64,000 bases of DNA, from contig NZ_BMYK01000001.1 in the NCBI RefSeq assembly GCF_014652235.1, positions 62,001 to 126,000 of the forward strand, given 5' to 3'. Origin of the DNA: Pseudorhodoferax aquiterrae (GTDB taxonomy: Bacteria; Pseudomonadota; Gammaproteobacteria; Burkholderiales; Burkholderiaceae_C). The position numbers and the translations under genes were made by a program. Below the pieces are notes generated by a model. The model was given only the letters and a program-made list of their open reading frames with translations. It was not told the origin of the DNA and searched no databases. Below, in pieces: positions 55,153-63,207 of this stretch (positions are counted from its first letter, which is position 1; every line of letters starts with the position of its first letter).

Positions 55153-55848
55153 TCAGCCGCCGGCGCCGCGCCGCAAGGCGCTTTCGGCATTGCGCTGGGT
55201 GCTGCGGATGTGCTCGGCCAGCAGCGCGCAGGCCGTGTCGGCATCGCGCTTGAGCGTGGCCTCCATGAGGCGCCGGTGCTCGGTCGACTTGCGCTTGGCC
55301 ACCTGGCGGTGGCGCGCCGAGAAGCGGCGGTAGCGTTCGGCCTGGTCGAACAGGCTGGCACTGAAGCGCAGCTGGCGCTCGGACGGGCAGGCCGCCAGCA
55401 GCGCCAGGTGGAAGGCGCGGTGCACCTCGCTCCATTCGTCGTCGAGCACCTGGGGCCCGTCGGGCAGCCGCGACTCCACCTTGTCCAGCCGGTGGAAGGC
55501 CGAGACGATGGCCGCCTCCCAGGCGTCGTCGCCGGCGGCGATGGCGCCGCGCAGCGCCTGGACGTCCAGCATCAGCCGCATGTGCGTGATGTCGTCCAGG
55601 TCTTCTTCGGACAGCGCCGCCACGCGGAAGCCGCGGCGCTCGTCGGCCCGCACCAGCCCCTCCTGCGCGAGCCGGCTCAGCGCCTCGCGCAGCGGGCTGC
55701 TGGAGTAGCCGTAGTGGCGTTGGAGTTCGTCCAGCTTGAGCTTGCCGCCCGGCGCGAAGGTGCCGGCCAGCACGTCGTGGCGCAGGCTGCGGAAGGCCTG
55801 TTCGGTCAAGGGGGCGCCAGCTTCGGTCGTGGGGGCGGCGGTGTTCAC
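55153..55848 (-). CDS. GntR family (FadR/VanR-like) transcriptional regulator
   Basis: 231-residue regulator. Winged helix at about residues 12-75 (LTEQAFRSLRHDVLAGTFAPGGKLKLDELQRHYGYSSSPLREALSRLAQEGLV), then an all-helical FCD ligand domain with metal-site residues (DDITHMRLMLDVQALR, HRAFHLALLAAC, STEHRRLMEATLKRDADTA). I start it at GTG 55848 (VNTAAPTTEAG); more upstream codons would enter the A/T-rich operator zone. Divergent from the FAA-hydrolase operon, which it most likely represses until a pathway acid binds the FCD domain. Confidence 0.88.
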   Translation of the reverse strand: MNTAAPTTEAGAPLTEQAFRSLRHDVLAGTFAPGGKLKLDELQRHYGYSSSPLREALSRLAQEGLVRADERRGFRVAALSEEDLDDITHMRLMLDVQALRGAIAAGDDAWEAAIVSAFHRLDKVESRLPDGPQVLDDEWSEVHRAFHLALLAACPSERQLRFSASLFDQAERYRRFSARHRQVAKRKSTEHRRLMEATLKRDADTACALLAEHIRSTQRNAESALRRGAGG

Positions 55849-55932
55849 GCCGGGGATTCTATGCACGCAGCCGGATTTCCGTGCGCAGAGACCAGTTCGC
55901 GCACGCTCAGGGTAAACGAGCACAAAACAAAT

Positions 55933-55963
55933 ACTATGCTTAAAAATAGTTTTATGCATAAAA
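55933..55963. promoter_or_regulatory. A/T-rich palindromes between GntR and FAA genes, likely GntR operator
   Basis: A perfect 14 bp palindrome TTTTATGCATAAAA (55950-55963) abuts an inverted repeat ACTAT (55933-55937) / ATAGT (55946-55950). The element TATGCnTAAAA occurs twice, 18 bp apart. It is the only A/T-rich tract in a GC-rich neighbourhood and lies about midway between the two divergent starts. Confidence 0.55.
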
Positions 55964-56029
55964 TTGCCGCATGCCCGGGGCCCGGCGAGCCGCAGGGCAT
56001 CCCCTCCATCCACCTCAAGGTTCCTTCCC

Positions 56030-56890
56030 ATGAAACTCCTGTCCTACCACCTCGCCGGCCGCGACACCTGGGGCGTCGTGCTCGGCGACGGCGTTGCCGA
56101 ACTGGCGCAGCGCACCGGCCACGCCACCCTGGCCGATTTCATCGCGAGCCCCGATTTCGCGCGCCGCGACGCCTTGGTCGCGGGCCTCAAGGCCGAGGTG
56201 CAGCTGGGCGACATCCGCTTCCTGCCCGTGATTCCCAGGCCCGAGAAGATCGTCTGCGCCGTGCGCAACTACATGGACCACCACCAGGAGGTGCTGGCCG
56301 CCGGCATGCAGCGCGAGCTGTCGGAGCAGCCGCCCATCTTCCTGCGCGTGTGGCGCTCGCAGACGCCGCACAACGGCCCCATCGTGCGTCCACGCGTGTC
56401 CGAATCGCTGGACTGGGAGGGCGAGCTGGCAGTCATCATCGGTGAGGGCGGCCGCGACATTGCCGAGGCCGACGCCTTCCAGCATGTGGCGGGCTACAGC
56501 TGCTACAACGACGCCAGCGTGCGCGAGTGGCAGTTCCATGCCAAGCAGATCGCCTCGGGCAAGAACTTCGAGTCCACCGGTGGCTTCGGTCCTTGGATGG
56601 TCACGGCCGACGAGATCGAACCGGGCCGCGAGTTGAAGCTCGTCACGCGCCTGAACGGCGAGACCGTGCAGTCCAGCCACACCGGCCACATGATCTTCAG
56701 CATCCCCCGGCTGATCGCCTATGCGTCCACCATCTTCACGCTGGTGCCGGGCGATGTGATCGCCACCGGCACGCCGGCCGGCGTGGGCTGGAGCAAGAAG
56801 CCGCCCCAGTTCATGAAGCCCGGCGACGTCGTGGAGGTGGAGATCGAAGCCATCGGCACGCTGCGCAACCCCGTGGTCGCCCAGGACTGA
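56030..56890 (+). CDS. Fumarylacetoacetate hydrolase (FAH) family protein
   Basis: 286-residue enzyme of the FAH / 2-hydroxyhepta-diene-dioate isomerase / acylpyruvate hydrolase fold. Catalytic core signatures: IVCAVRNYMDHHQE, SESLDWEGELAVIIGE (metal-binding acidic residues), VAGYSCYNDASVREWQ, KNFESTGGFGPWMV and GDVIATGTPAGVGWSKKPPQFMKPGD. The ATG at 56030 gives the usual short N-terminus MKLLSYHLAG. First gene of a six-gene operon under the divergent GntR regulator. It should hydrolyse or isomerise a ring-cleavage or beta-diketone intermediate; exact chemistry is open. Confidence 0.9.
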   Translation: MKLLSYHLAGRDTWGVVLGDGVAELAQRTGHATLADFIASPDFARRDALVAGLKAEVQLGDIRFLPVIPRPEKIVCAVRNYMDHHQEVLAAGMQRELSEQPPIFLRVWRSQTPHNGPIVRPRVSESLDWEGELAVIIGEGGRDIAEADAFQHVAGYSCYNDASVREWQFHAKQIASGKNFESTGGFGPWMVTADEIEPGRELKLVTRLNGETVQSSHTGHMIFSIPRLIAYASTIFTLVPGDVIATGTPAGVGWSKKPPQFMKPGDVVEVEIEAIGTLRNPVVAQD

Positions 56891-56943
56891 ACCCACCATC
56901 GACCACAGGACGGCCCGCAGGACGGGCCGCCGCGGAGACAAGC

Positions 56944-57912
56944 ATGCACCGACGCGACCTTCTCACCCTGGGCGCCGCCTTGGGCGCCAGCGCAGCCCTG
57001 CCGGCACGGGCCCAGGCCTGGCCCGAGCGGCCCATCAAGATCTACCAGGGTTTCGCCCCGGGCGGCAACGCCGATGCCATCGCCCGCGCGGTCGGCGTGG
57101 AGCTCGGCAAGACGCTGGGCCAACCCGTCGTGGTGGAGTCGCAAACCGGTGCTGGCGGCACCATCGCGGCCGGCAGCGTGGCCCGCGCCAAGCCCGACGG
57201 CTACACGCTGCTGCTGGCCACGGGAGGCCATGCGGTGGCCGGCGCGCTGTACCAGCACCTGCCCTACAAGACGGTGGCCGACTTCGAGGCCATCTCCACC
57301 GTCACCTTCTTCCCGTTCCTGGTGGTGGTGCGGGCCGACGCCCGCTTGCGCAGCTTCGGCGATGTGCTGGAGGCGGCGCGCGCCAAGCCGGATGCAGTGT
57401 CGTACGGCTCGGCCGGCATCGGCTCCACCCACCACCTGGCCGGCGAGCTGCTGGCCAAGATGGCCAAGGTGCCCCTGCTGCACGTGCCCTACCGTGGCGA
57501 TGCGGCGGCCGTGACCGCGCTGCTGTCGGGCGACGTGCCCTTCATCATCGCGCCGCCCACGGCCGTCATGTCCAACATCCAGGCCGGCAAGCTGCGCGCA
57601 CTGGCCACCACCGGCCCGCAGCGCTGGCCCGGGCTGCCGGGCGTGCCGACGGTGGCCGAGCAGGGCGTGCCGGGCTACGACGTGCGCTCCTGGGCCGGCC
57701 TGCTGGCGCCCGCCGGCACGCCGCGCCCCATCGTCGACCGGCTGAACGCCGACACGCAGAAGGCCCTGCTGGCGCCAGCGGTGCGCCAGCGGCTGGAAGA
57801 CATGGGCGGCGAGGCACGCGGCAGCACGCCCGACGAGATGAAGACCATGGTCACCCGCGAGCTCGAAAAATGGACCATGGTGGTGGCCGAATCGCAGATT
57901 CCACGTCAATGA
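56944..57912 (+). CDS. Bug family (tripartite tricarboxylate-type) substrate-binding protein
   Basis: 322-residue periplasmic binding protein. The N-terminus MHRRDLLTLGAALGASAALPARAQ has a twin-Arg-like start and signal. Bug hallmarks: RPIKIYQGFAPGGNADAIARAV, VVVESQTGAGGTIAAGSVAR, GYTLLLATGGHAVAGALY, and LHVPYRGDAAAVTALLSGDV. No membrane TctA/TctB genes are adjacent, as is usual for the many Bug paralogues of Burkholderiales. It probably captures the substrate of this operon, likely a carboxylate or an amide-like compound. Confidence 0.9.
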   Translation: MHRRDLLTLGAALGASAALPARAQAWPERPIKIYQGFAPGGNADAIARAVGVELGKTLGQPVVVESQTGAGGTIAAGSVARAKPDGYTLLLATGGHAVAGALYQHLPYKTVADFEAISTVTFFPFLVVVRADARLRSFGDVLEAARAKPDAVSYGSAGIGSTHHLAGELLAKMAKVPLLHVPYRGDAAAVTALLSGDVPFIIAPPTAVMSNIQAGKLRALATTGPQRWPGLPGVPTVAEQGVPGYDVRSWAGLLAPAGTPRPIVDRLNADTQKALLAPAVRQRLEDMGGEARGSTPDEMKTMVTRELEKWTMVVAESQIPRQ

Positions 57913-57951
57913 CCCAGATTCCCCAGCAATGACGCCGACGAAAGCTCTTTC

Positions 57952-58530
57952 ATGTCCCTGATCGCCATCCGCAAACGCAGCCTGACCGTCGAGACGGTCT
58001 TCCACGAGGGCGGCCCGCCGCCGGCCGTGCCCTTGAAGCTGGCGGCGGCTTGCGCCGTCATCCGCAATCCCTACGCCGGCCGGTACGAACCCGACCTGCT
58101 GCCCTTCATGGCCGAGCTGCGCAGCCTGGGCACTTTGCTTGCGCAGGCGCTCGTGGACACGCTGGGCCGCGACCGGGTCGAGGTCTACAGCAAGGCTGCC
58201 ATCGTGGGCGTGCACGGCGAGATGGAGCACGGCGCCGTCTGGCACGAGGCGGGCGGCTGGGCCATGCGCGCGGTGCTGGGCGAGCCCAAGGCCATGGTGC
58301 CGGCGGCCAAGGCCGTGGCGGCCACGGGCTACCGGCTCATGGTGCCGCTGCACCACATCCACGCGTCGTACGTGCGCAGCCACTACAACAGCATGGAGAT
58401 CGGCATCCAGGACGCGCCGCGGCCCGACGAAATCCTGTTCGCGCTGGTGATGGGCACGGGCGGGCGCGTGCATGCGCGGTTGGGTGGCTTGTCGCAGGAC
58501 AAGATCGCCGTGCACGACGGGCAACGCTGA
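57952..58530 (+). CDS. Amino acid synthesis (AA_synth, DUF1185) family protein
   Basis: 192-residue protein of the AA_synth family, whose activity is not established despite the name. Recognisable blocks: ETVFHEGGPPPAVPLKLAAACAVIRNPYAGRYE, SKAAIVGVHGEMEHGAVWHEAGGWAMRAVLGEPKAMVPAAKAV, HHIHASYVRSHYNSMEIGIQDAPRPDEILFALVM. The conserved His/Glu cluster (GVHGEMEHGAVWH) could bind a metal. It shares one base with the next gene (TGATG), implying coupled translation with the MDR oxidoreductase. Confidence 0.85.
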   Translation: MSLIAIRKRSLTVETVFHEGGPPPAVPLKLAAACAVIRNPYAGRYEPDLLPFMAELRSLGTLLAQALVDTLGRDRVEVYSKAAIVGVHGEMEHGAVWHEAGGWAMRAVLGEPKAMVPAAKAVAATGYRLMVPLHHIHASYVRSHYNSMEIGIQDAPRPDEILFALVMGTGGRVHARLGGLSQDKIAVHDGQR

Positions 58531-59519
58531 TGCGCGCCGTCCAACTGCAGGCCCCGGGTGGGCCAGACGTGCTGGAGCTGGTCACGCTGGCGATGCCGGA
58601 GCCCGGCCCCGGCCAGGTGCGCGTGCGCGCCGCGGCCATCGGCGCGGGTGGGCCCGACGTGCTGATCCGCAACGGCAGCTACAAGTGGATGCCACCCATG
58701 CCGGCCATCCCGGGCAACGAGATGGCCGGCACGGTGGATGCCGTGGGCCCCGGCGTGGACGCTGCGCGCATCGGCCAGCGCGTGCTGGTCAGCGCGCGCG
58801 AGCTGCCGCAGCGTGGGGGCTGCTACGCCGAGGCGATCTGCGTGCCGGCCGAGGCGCCGTTCGCACTGCCAGACAGCATCGCCTTCGACGATGCGGTGAG
58901 CCTGGGCAATTTCCAACTGGCCATCGCGCTGCTGGCCAGCAACGGCAACGCCCCGGCGCAGGCCATCCTGGTCCCGGGTGCCGCCGGCGGCGTGGCCACG
59001 GCCCTGGCCCAGGTGGCGCGCGAGCGCGGCCTGCGCGTGATCGGCACGGCATCGACGCCCGAGAAGCAGGCCTTCGCGCTGGCCAATGGCGTGGACGTGC
59101 TGGTCGATGGCAACCCCGCGCGCATCGCCGAGCAGGTGATGGCGCAGACCGGTGGCCGCGGCGTGGACCTGGCCTTCGACCACCTGGGCGGTGCGCTGTT
59201 CACGGCCTGCCTGCATGCGCTGGCGCCCTCGGGCATGCTGGTGTCCTACAACATCGTGCAGGGCCCGCCCAGCGCCGACGTGTTCGAGACGCTGCGCCAG
59301 CTGCTGGGCCGCAGCCTGGCGGTGCGCACCTTCTCGATCCATGCGGTGGACGCCGACCGCGCGCTGCGCCGCGGCCTCATGGAACAGGCCATCGCGCTGA
59401 TGGCCGCGGGCCGCGTGCGTGCGCCGCAGGCCAGCCGCTTCCCATTGGCGCAAGCGCGCCACGTGCACGAGCTGCTGGACCAGGGGAGCACGCTCGGCAA
59501 GATCGTGCTGCATCCTTGA
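58530..59519 (+). CDS. Quinone-oxidoreductase-like MDR family enzyme
   Basis: 329-residue medium-chain dehydrogenase/reductase without the structural or catalytic zinc ligands. N-terminal GroES-like domain (VRVRAAAIGAGGPDVLIRNG, PAIPGNEMAGTVDAVGPGV) and NAD(P)-binding fold with ILVPGAAGGVATALAQVARERGLRVIGTAST, as in NADPH:quinone reductases and zeta-crystallins. The ATG at 58530 overlaps the AA_synth stop; the longer upstream frame is noise inside that gene. Likely reduces an alpha,beta-unsaturated carbonyl intermediate. Confidence 0.9.
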   Translation: MRAVQLQAPGGPDVLELVTLAMPEPGPGQVRVRAAAIGAGGPDVLIRNGSYKWMPPMPAIPGNEMAGTVDAVGPGVDAARIGQRVLVSARELPQRGGCYAEAICVPAEAPFALPDSIAFDDAVSLGNFQLAIALLASNGNAPAQAILVPGAAGGVATALAQVARERGLRVIGTASTPEKQAFALANGVDVLVDGNPARIAEQVMAQTGGRGVDLAFDHLGGALFTACLHALAPSGMLVSYNIVQGPPSADVFETLRQLLGRSLAVRTFSIHAVDADRALRRGLMEQAIALMAAGRVRAPQASRFPLAQARHVHELLDQGSTLGKIVLHP

Positions 59520-59536
59520 ATCACGTCGGAGACACC

Positions 59537-60100
59537 ATGGACCCCAGCTACCAGCCCAACCTGTCGCACTGCGGCATTTTCTGCCGCGACGTCGAGGCCA
59601 TGAAGCGCTTTTACTGCGAGGTCTTCGACATGCAGGAGACCGACCGCGGCGTGGGCTTCACCTTTCCCTTCACCATCGTGTTCCTGAGCGGGCGCAACGA
59701 CCAGCACCACCAGCTGGCACTGGCCTCCAGCCGCGGGCCGGACAGCCCCAGCACCGTGATGCAGCTGTCGTTCAAGGTGCAGACCATCGACCACTTGCGC
59801 GAGGCACGCAAGCGCGCATTGGCACTGGGCGCGACGAAGATGCGCGGCCTCAACCATGGCAACGCGCTGTCGATCTACTGCTTGGACCCGGAAGAGAACA
59901 CGGTGGAGGTCTACCTCGACACGCCGTGGTACGTGAGCCAGCCGCATGGCGATCCGCTGGACATCGACCTGGACGACGCGGCCATCTGGTTGGAGACCGA
60001 GCGCATCGTGCGCAGCGACCCGAGCTTCATGCCGGTTGCCGAGTGGAGCCGCCGCTTTGCAGCGCGCAACGCCGCGGCCCAGTCCGTACTGCGCGCCTGA
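59537..60100 (+). CDS. VOC family protein, catechol-dioxygenase-like
   Basis: 187-residue vicinal oxygen chelate protein with a single glyoxalase-like module (about residues 8-130) and a C-terminal extension. Candidate metal ligands are His11 (NLSHCGIFCRD), His57/58 (DQHHQLALAS) and Glu124 (EENTVEVYLD), which fits a 2-His-1-Glu extradiol-type site. The tail contains DIDLDDAAIWLETE and RSDPSFMPVAEWSRRF, often seen in Burkholderiales members that sit in aromatic-degradation operons. 17 bp after the MDR gene and 15 bp before the nitroreductase gene. Confidence 0.87.
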   Translation: MDPSYQPNLSHCGIFCRDVEAMKRFYCEVFDMQETDRGVGFTFPFTIVFLSGRNDQHHQLALASSRGPDSPSTVMQLSFKVQTIDHLREARKRALALGATKMRGLNHGNALSIYCLDPEENTVEVYLDTPWYVSQPHGDPLDIDLDDAAIWLETERIVRSDPSFMPVAEWSRRFAARNAAAQSVLRA

Positions 60101-60115
60101 AGCCTGCTCAACACC

Positions 60116-60700
60116 ATGACGCACACACCGACTTCGCTCGAACAGATCTTCCTGGACGCCCGCACCGCCAACGGCTTCACCGACCAGCCCGTGCCGCTGC
60201 CACTGCTGCAGCAGGTCTATGCGCTGGCCCGCATGGGCCCGACCTCGATGAACACGCAGCCCACGCGCTATGTGTTCCTGACCACACCGGCGGCGCGCGA
60301 GCGGCTGCGGCCCGCGCTGTCGGAGGGCAACCTCGGCAAGACGATGTCGGCGCCGGTCACCGTGATCGTGGCCACCGACACGCGCTTCTACGAGTTCATG
60401 CCCGAGGTCTGGCACCGAGAGGGCGCGCGCGAGATGTTCGCGGGCAATGCGGCGCTGGCGCAGGGCACGGCCACGCGCAACGGCACGCTGGGCGGCGCCT
60501 ACTTCATGGTGGCGGCGCGCGCGCTGGGGCTCGATTGCGGGCCCATGAGCGGCTTCGACATCGCCAAGGTCAACGCCGAGTTCTTCCCGGACGGGCGCTG
60601 GCAGGCCAACTTCCTGATCAACCTGGGCTACGGCGACAACAGCAAGCTGTTCGCGCGCAACGCGCGGCTGTCGTTCGAGCAGGCCTGCCTGGTCCTGTAG
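60116..60700 (+). CDS. RutE-like nitroreductase family protein (malonic semialdehyde reductase type)
   Basis: 194-residue FMN-binding protein closest to RutE / 3-hydroxypropionate dehydrogenase group. Marks: LEQIFLDARTANGFTDQPV, LARMGPTSMNTQPTRYVFL, ATRNGTLGGAYFMVAARALGLDCGPMSGFD and NFLINLGYGDNSKLFARNARL. In pyrimidine breakdown RutE reduces toxic malonic semialdehyde to 3-hydroxypropionate. No other rut genes are present, so it may detoxify a C3 semialdehyde released by this operon's pathway. Last gene of the operon; its stop is 1 bp from the convergent kefC stop. Confidence 0.88.
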   Translation: MTHTPTSLEQIFLDARTANGFTDQPVPLPLLQQVYALARMGPTSMNTQPTRYVFLTTPAARERLRPALSEGNLGKTMSAPVTVIVATDTRFYEFMPEVWHREGAREMFAGNAALAQGTATRNGTLGGAYFMVAARALGLDCGPMSGFDIAKVNAEFFPDGRWQANFLINLGYGDNSKLFARNARLSFEQACLVL

Positions 60701-60701
60701 C

Positions 60702-62519
60702 TCAATCGCGCCAACCGGGAGGACGGCGCTGCGCGCGCTCCTCGCGTTCGCGCGCCAGCTGGTCCTCGAGCTCGCGCCGGCCCTCGCGTGCCACGGCAAT
60801 CGTGCGCGCGCGGTCCTGGTGGTGCGGGTGCATGCGCTCGAACAGCGCCAGGTTGTGGTCGCGAAACCGCATCACGCCGTGGCGCGCTTCGTGCGGCGGC
60901 GCGCCCAGCACCTCCAGCACGTTGCGCGCACTGCGCAGGCTGGACTCGAACAGCTCGCGCTCCACGCGCTGCACGCCCAGGTCGCGCAGGGCGTTCCAGT
61001 GGGGCACGTCGCGCGCCCGCGCGACGATCTCCAGCTGCGGAAAATGTTCGCGCACGAGGGCTGCAACGCGCAGGCTCTGCGCCACGTCGTCCACGGCCAG
61101 CACCAGCACGCGGGCTTGTTCGGCGCCGGCCACGCGCAGCACATCGAGCCGCGTGGCGTCGCCATAGAACACGCGGAAGCCGAACGGGCGGATCGCTTCG
61201 ATCATGTCGGCGTCGTGCTCCAGCACCGTGCAATGCAGGCCCTGCGCGAACAGCGCACGGCCAACGATCTGCCCGTAGCGGCCGAAGCCGGCGATGATGA
61301 CGGGCGCCTGCTGCGGCTCGGCGATGGTTTCGACGCTGGCCGTGCTGCCACGGTTGAAGCGCGGCAGCCACCAGCGGTCGGCCAGCACCAGCAGCAGCGG
61401 GCTCAGCAGCATGGACAGGGCCACGGCGCCGGTCAGCAGCGAGGCCGTGTCGGGCGCCAGCACGCGTGCCCCGACGGCGGCCTGGAACACCACGAAGGCG
61501 AACTCGCCGCCCTGGGCCAGCAGCAGCGTGAACACCGGACGCTCGGGCGCGGGCAGGCCCATGGCGGTCGACAGGCCGTAGATCACGGCCAGCTTGATGG
61601 ACAGGAAGCCCAGCACGATCAACGCCATGGTGCCCGGCGCGCGCCAGAGCACGCCGAAGTCGATGCTCATGCCCACGGCGATGAAGAACAGGCCCAGCAG
61701 CAGGCCCTTGAAGGGCTCGATGTCGGCCTCCAGCTCGCGCCGGTACTCGCTCTCGGCCAGCAGCACGCCGGCCAGGAAGGCGCCCAGGGCCATCGACAGG
61801 CCCACGCTGTGCATGAGGTAGGCGATGCCCACGACCAGCAGCAGCGCGGCGGCCGTGAAGATCTCGGCCGTGCGGCTGCGCGCGATCCAGCGCAGCACGG
61901 GGCGCAGCAGCAGCCGGCCGCCCAGCACGATGCCGGCGATCACGGCGACCGTCTTGGCGGCCTCCAGGGCCGGGTGGCCGTTGTCGGCGTCGGCCGTGGC
62001 CACGCCCAGCAGCGGCAGCAGCGCGAGGATGGGGATGGCCGCCACGTCCTGGAACAGCAGGATCGAGAAGCCCGCCTGGCCGCTGCGCGTACCGAGCAGG
62101 TTGCGTTCGCCCAGTACCTGCAGCGCGATCGCCGTGGACGACAGCGCCAGGCCCAGGGCGGCGACCAGCGCGGTCTTCCAGGCGATGCCGCAGGCCAGCG
62201 CCACGGCGTAGATGGCCAGCGCGCAGACCGCGACCTGGGCCGTGCCGCCGCCGAAGATGGGCCGGCGCAGGCTCCAGAGCCGGCGCGGCTCCAGCTCCAG
62301 GCCGACCAGGAACAGCATGAGCACCACGCCGAACTCGGCGAAGTGCAGCACGTCCTGCACGTTGGGCACGAGGGCCAGGCCCCAGGGGCCGATGGCCATG
62401 CCGGCGGCCAGGTAGCCGAGGATGGCGCCCAGGCCCAGCGCGCGCGAGATCGGCACGGCCAGCACGGCCGCGGCCAGGTAGATGAAGCTGTTGGACAGCC
62501 AGGCGGGTGCGTGTTCCAT
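60702..62519 (-). CDS. kefC: KefC-type glutathione-gated K+/H+ antiporter
   Basis: 605-residue CPA2 antiporter. The N-terminal membrane domain (about residues 1-385, roughly 12 helices) starts FIYLAAAVLAVPISRALGLGAILGYLAAGMAIGPWGL and includes FLVGLELEPRRLWSLRR and the conserved QDVAAIPILALL. A KTN/TrkA-N nucleotide-binding domain begins near residue 405 (VIIAGFGRYGQIVGRALF) with the acidic Asp/Glu at its strand end (LEHDADMIEA). The C-terminus is highly charged. Follows kefF by 7 bp. The pair lowers cytoplasmic pH and protects against electrophiles when glutathione adducts bind. Confidence 0.9.
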   Translation of the reverse strand: MEHAPAWLSNSFIYLAAAVLAVPISRALGLGAILGYLAAGMAIGPWGLALVPNVQDVLHFAEFGVVLMLFLVGLELEPRRLWSLRRPIFGGGTAQVAVCALAIYAVALACGIAWKTALVAALGLALSSTAIALQVLGERNLLGTRSGQAGFSILLFQDVAAIPILALLPLLGVATADADNGHPALEAAKTVAVIAGIVLGGRLLLRPVLRWIARSRTAEIFTAAALLLVVGIAYLMHSVGLSMALGAFLAGVLLAESEYRRELEADIEPFKGLLLGLFFIAVGMSIDFGVLWRAPGTMALIVLGFLSIKLAVIYGLSTAMGLPAPERPVFTLLLAQGGEFAFVVFQAAVGARVLAPDTASLLTGAVALSMLLSPLLLVLADRWWLPRFNRGSTASVETIAEPQQAPVIIAGFGRYGQIVGRALFAQGLHCTVLEHDADMIEAIRPFGFRVFYGDATRLDVLRVAGAEQARVLVLAVDDVAQSLRVAALVREHFPQLEIVARARDVPHWNALRDLGVQRVERELFESSLRSARNVLEVLGAPPHEARHGVMRFRDHNLALFERMHPHHQDRARTIAVAREGRRELEDQLAREREERAQRRPPGWRD

Positions 62520-62526
62520 GGTGGTG

Positions 62527-63129
62527 TCAGTGGCCGGTCTCGGCCCACCGCGGGTAGCTGCGCAGGCGTTCTGCGAAAGCCTCGGCGTGCGCGTCGATGT
62601 CCTGCCGGCTCGCGCCGTGGGCGCCGTGCAGCACCAGCGGCGGCAGGAAGCGCATGCCGCACAGCGCGGCGGTCTGGCGGTAGGGCGGCAGGTAGGCCTC
62701 GAAGGGATGGCCGTTGTAGCTCTCGGCGCTGTACGACTCGGCCGGGCCGCCTGTGGTGGTGACGAGCCAGCAGTCCTTGCCGCGCAGCGCGGTGCCGGGC
62801 GTGCCTGCGGGCGCCTGCTCGTGCGAGCCGACCTCCGACGTGGCCGGGCCGAAGGCCCAGCCGTAGGTCAGCACCTCGTCGAACCAGAGCTTCTGCAGCG
62901 CCGGCATGCTGTACCACTGGACCGGGTGCAGCAGCACGAGCAGCCGGGCGCGGTCGACGCGCGCCTGCTCGGCCGCGACATCGATGTGGTAGTCGGGGTA
63001 GCTGCCGTACAGGTCCTGGATGTCCAGCGGCAGCTCGCCGGCCAGCGCCTGTGCGGTGTCGAGCAGGCGGCGGTTCACGCGCGATTCGCGCCAGGCCGGA
63101 TGGGCGGCGATGAGGTAGATGCCTTGCAT
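62527..63129 (-). CDS. kefF: KefF-like NAD(P)H oxidoreductase, ancillary subunit of KefC
   Basis: 200-residue flavodoxin-fold quinone reductase of the DT-diaphorase type: YLIAAHPAWRESRVNRRLLD, VLLHPVQWYSMPALQKLWFDEVLTYGWAFG, KDCWLVTTTGGPAESYSAESYNGH and PPLVLHGAHG. ATG 63129 chosen for the family N-terminus; upstream codons run through the divergent parA gene. It lies 7 bp before kefC and, as in E. coli, should activate the antiporter and reduce quinone electrophiles. Confidence 0.92.
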   Translation of the reverse strand: MQGIYLIAAHPAWRESRVNRRLLDTAQALAGELPLDIQDLYGSYPDYHIDVAAEQARVDRARLLVLLHPVQWYSMPALQKLWFDEVLTYGWAFGPATSEVGSHEQAPAGTPGTALRGKDCWLVTTTGGPAESYSAESYNGHPFEAYLPPYRQTAALCGMRFLPPLVLHGAHGASRQDIDAHAEAFAERLRSYPRWAETGH

Positions 63130-63207
63130 GTTGTGGAAGGAGTGCGCAAGTCGGGCCGCTAACATACCCGAGCGGAGCCAGGTCCGCGGACACAACGAGG
63201 AGAGCGC

